This document shows positions 47,684-49,337 of a stretch of 49,337 nt of DNA, piece by piece. Under the pieces are notes generated by a model. That model was not told where the DNA came from. It saw only the letters and a list, made by a program, of their open reading frames with translations, and made no database searches. Position numbers and translations under genes: made by a program. The DNA comes from CAZUCU01 sp964589635 (lineage in GTDB: Bacteria > Patescibacteriota > Minisyncoccia > Phycocordibacterales > JAACPR01): NCBI GenBank assembly GCA_964589635.1, contig CAZPRI010000003.1, forward strand, positions 1-49,337, written 5' to 3'. Position 1 is the first letter of the stretch; each line of letters begins with the position of its first letter.

Positions 47684-48787
47684 TTAGTTATTTTCAGTAA
47701 AGGAATTAATAATACCTTTATGGATTTTCTTACTTTTTTCTTTTTTGACTACATCCGAAGTACCTGTTGCTATAACATGTTTTACTAAAGTATTTGCATA
47801 CCCTATTTCATTGTCATACCAAGCTAAAACTTTTACTAAATTTCCTCCTGCAACTCTTATCATGTTCAGGTCGACAATTGAAGCATTTGGATTTCCAACT
47901 ATGTCTTGAGATACAACTTCTTCTTCAGTAACTTGAAGTACTCCTCGAAACCTATCATCCATTGATGCCCTCTTCAAAATCTGATTCACCTCTTCAACTG
48001 TTGTAGTTCTTTTCGCGATGAAAGTTACATCTGCCACAGAACCTGCGACAACAGGAACTCGAAGTGCAATCCCATCAAACTTCCCAATAAGCGAAGGGAT
48101 AACAAGTCCTGTTGCTTTAGCCGCGCCAGTCGAAGATGGGATAATGTTTATAGCTGCTGCTCTTCCTTTTCTAAAATCCTTACTTGGACCATCCACAATT
48201 GATTGGGTTGCTGTATACGCATGAACAGTGTTCAAAATAGCACTTTCAACCCCAATAGCCTCATCAAGAGCCGACATCATTGTTCCAACAGCATTTGTAG
48301 TACAAGACGCATTTGAAGAGATGTTGCAAGTCTTTAATTTCTCATCATTAACTCCCATCAATACCGTTGCTTCTGTTTCATCTTTTGGATCACTTTTTGC
48401 AGGTGCCGAGATTACAACCTTTTTTGCTCCTGCCTTTATATGTAATCGTGCATCTTCATATTTACTAAATACTCCTGTTGATTCAACAACAACATCTATT
48501 TCTAATTCTTTCCATGGTAATTTTTTTGGATCTTTCTCAGAATATATTTTTACTTTATGTTCTCTATCTATCAAAAGATATGTCTCCTTTTTTTCTACAA
48601 TTAAATCAACTTCAAAATTTGATCGCCCGTAAACAGAATCATATTTCAATAGGTAGGCCAGATTTTCAGGTTCTCCTAAATCATTTATGGCTACTAATTT
48701 AATTTCTGGCCTAGTAATTGCTAATTTTAAAAATGCTCTTCCAATTCTACCAAAACCATTTATGGCCACGTTTAACTTTTTATCCAT
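47684..48787 (-). CDS. gap: Glyceraldehyde-3-phosphate dehydrogenase, type I
   Basis: This glycolytic enzyme converts glyceraldehyde 3-phosphate to 1,3-bisphosphoglycerate. The 367-residue protein has the NAD-binding start LNVAINGFGRIGRAFLK, the catalytic Cys in SNASCTTNAVGTM, the phosphate-binding SSTGAAKATGLVIPSLIGKF and WYDNEIGYANTLVKH. About 30 residues longer than typical, with a Lys-rich C-terminal tail. TATAAT lies 6 nt before the ATG. It heads a cluster with pentose phosphate genes. Confidence 0.96.
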   Translation of the reverse strand: MDKKLNVAINGFGRIGRAFLKLAITRPEIKLVAINDLGEPENLAYLLKYDSVYGRSNFEVDLIVEKKETYLLIDREHKVKIYSEKDPKKLPWKELEIDVVVESTGVFSKYEDARLHIKAGAKKVVISAPAKSDPKDETEATVLMGVNDEKLKTCNISSNASCTTNAVGTMMSALDEAIGVESAILNTVHAYTATQSIVDGPSKDFRKGRAAAINIIPSSTGAAKATGLVIPSLIGKFDGIALRVPVVAGSVADVTFIAKRTTTVEEVNQILKRASMDDRFRGVLQVTEEEVVSQDIVGNPNASIVDLNMIRVAGGNLVKVLAWYDNEIGYANTLVKHVIATGTSDVVKKEKSKKIHKGIINSFTENN

Positions 48788-48793
48788 GAGAAT

Positions 48794-48799
48794 ATTATA
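48794..48799 (-). promoter_or_regulatory. -10 box of gap
   Basis: A TGT-TATAAT extended -10 lies 6 nt before ATG 48787. Confidence 0.65.
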
Positions 48800-48850
48800 A
48801 CAAACTCCTCTAGTTTTTGAATTTTACTTATTATTAATAGTATTAAAGAT

Positions 48851-48881
48851 AAAAGCGGCCCCGCTTGACGAGACCGCTTTT
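48851..48881. terminator. Terminator of the partial gene at the window end
   Basis: AAAAGCGGCCCCG pairs with CGAGACCGCTTTT through a few G-U positions, directly after the 48884 stop. Confidence 0.7.
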
Positions 48882-48883
48882 AT

Positions 48884-49337
48884 TTAAACTACAGGAACTT
48901 CTTCTACCTCAGGTGTATCATCTTCCACAGCCTCAGGTTCTGGATCTGGATCTGATTCTTGTGCGGCTGTTTCTTCTTCCTCCACAGGTGAAGCAATCTC
49001 CTCTCCTGATTCTGCTGTGTCATCTGGCACATCTTCTGGGATAGTTTCTTCTGCATCTTCTCCAATAACTTCTTCAGGATCTGTATTTTCATTTTCAGTT
49101 ACCTCTTCTTCATTATTTGCTGATACATCAGTTTCATCAGTATTTGTTGATGAACTTCCACCACCATCATTATTTGAAGTTGTATGAGTAACTTTTTTCT
49201 CTGAAAGAAGTTCTGCAAATTCTGTCTCTGTTATACAAACATCTCCGACACACAATTTATCTGTTCTAATTTCACTGAAGTATCCCACAATCCCATCCGC
49301 TGTCCTCGTAATATAATCGCCTATCCAATCGATCTTG
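48884..49337 (-). CDS. C-terminal part of a large acidic-tailed protein (partial)
   Basis: The frame is open to the window edge, so the 5' part is missing. Visible sequence begins KIDWIGDYITRTADGIVGYF, followed by the compact motif DKLCVGDVCITETEFAELL with two cysteines, and then a tail of about 100 residues almost entirely Glu, Asp, Pro, Thr and Ser. The L-C-x-x-x-x-C-x-x-x-x-x-x-x-LL ending is familiar from large CPR surface proteins. The acidic tail is disordered. A GTG at 49286-49288 is not the real start. Confidence 0.65.
   Translation of the reverse strand, partial: KIDWIGDYITRTADGIVGYFSEIRTDKLCVGDVCITETEFAELLSEKKVTHTTSNNDGGGSSSTNTDETDVSANNEEEVTENENTDPEEVIGEDAEETIPEDVPDDTAESGEEIASPVEEEETAAQESDPDPEPEAVEDDTPEVEEVPVV

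Overview
The window looks like part of a Candidate Phyla Radiation (Patescibacteria, probably Parcubacteria-type) genome. It is AT-rich and densely packed. It carries short divergent housekeeping proteins (MurJ, SecG, RNase J, FtsEX, release factor 2), a transketolase split into two genes, a type IV pilin, LemA/HtpX, an orphan peptide-binding lipoprotein and a class A RNase P RNA. An RF2 with an SPF motif, together with genes that end in TGA, shows the standard bacterial code rather than the UGA=Gly code of some CPR lineages. The placement is inferred from gene content only.

Layout. 1-6.4 kb: a repeat-rich end, then minus-strand O-antigen-ligase/TPR - murJ, rnpB, and an SRPBCC - DsbB - DUF192 operon. 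6.6-10 kb: lemA-htpX, a GerMN-domain protein and two unrecognised genes. 10.2-15.3 kb: plus-strand secG, a solute-binding protein, RNase J and an MFS transporter. 15.4-17.8 kb: an orphan alpha-CTD-like gene with an in-frame stop, glutaredoxin, a hypothetical and a small channel-like protein. 17.9-19.4 kb: a two-component pair. 19.35-22.5 kb: a GH1 - EamA transporter - GH-like operon, divergent from NAD kinase. 23.3-25.1 kb: tRNA-Gln, a tRNA-end-associated element, a GIY-YIG nuclease and frameshifted small genes. 25.2-32.4 kb: a PIF1-like helicase, prfB-ftsE-ftsX, a CAP protein, TspO and DoxX. 32.5-34.1 kb: an operon of two frameshifted genes and a second copy of the tRNA-end element beside tRNA-Asp. 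34.1-36.6 kb: a G+C-richer accessory block (Cys-rich peptide, peptidoglycan-binding protein), tRNA-Met(CAU) and an initiator tRNA with a partial tandem duplication. 36.9-40 kb: pilin genes, a PEP-CTERM protein, a small lipoprotein, and a hydrolase/DUF397 cassette flanked by copies of a kinase-gene 3' end. 40.1-49.3 kb: a sensor kinase with its surface-protein neighbour, a transketolase/rpe/rpiB/gap sugar-phosphate cluster interrupted by a REP-associated transposase, and the C-terminal part of a large acidic-tailed protein.

Two themes run through the window. First, most operon-leading native genes have a -10 box (often TGn-extended) 6-10 nt before the ATG, which predicts leaderless mRNAs, while several foreign-looking genes have longer leaders and Shine-Dalgarno sequences. 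Second, DNA has repeatedly been inserted at gene 3' ends (tRNA-Gln, tRNA-Asp, a histidine kinase gene), leaving direct repeats of the target end. The two tRNA-adjacent copies share a core of about 105 nt with a covarying hairpin, and both are followed by decaying genes. This pair of elements is the best candidate here for an undescribed system.
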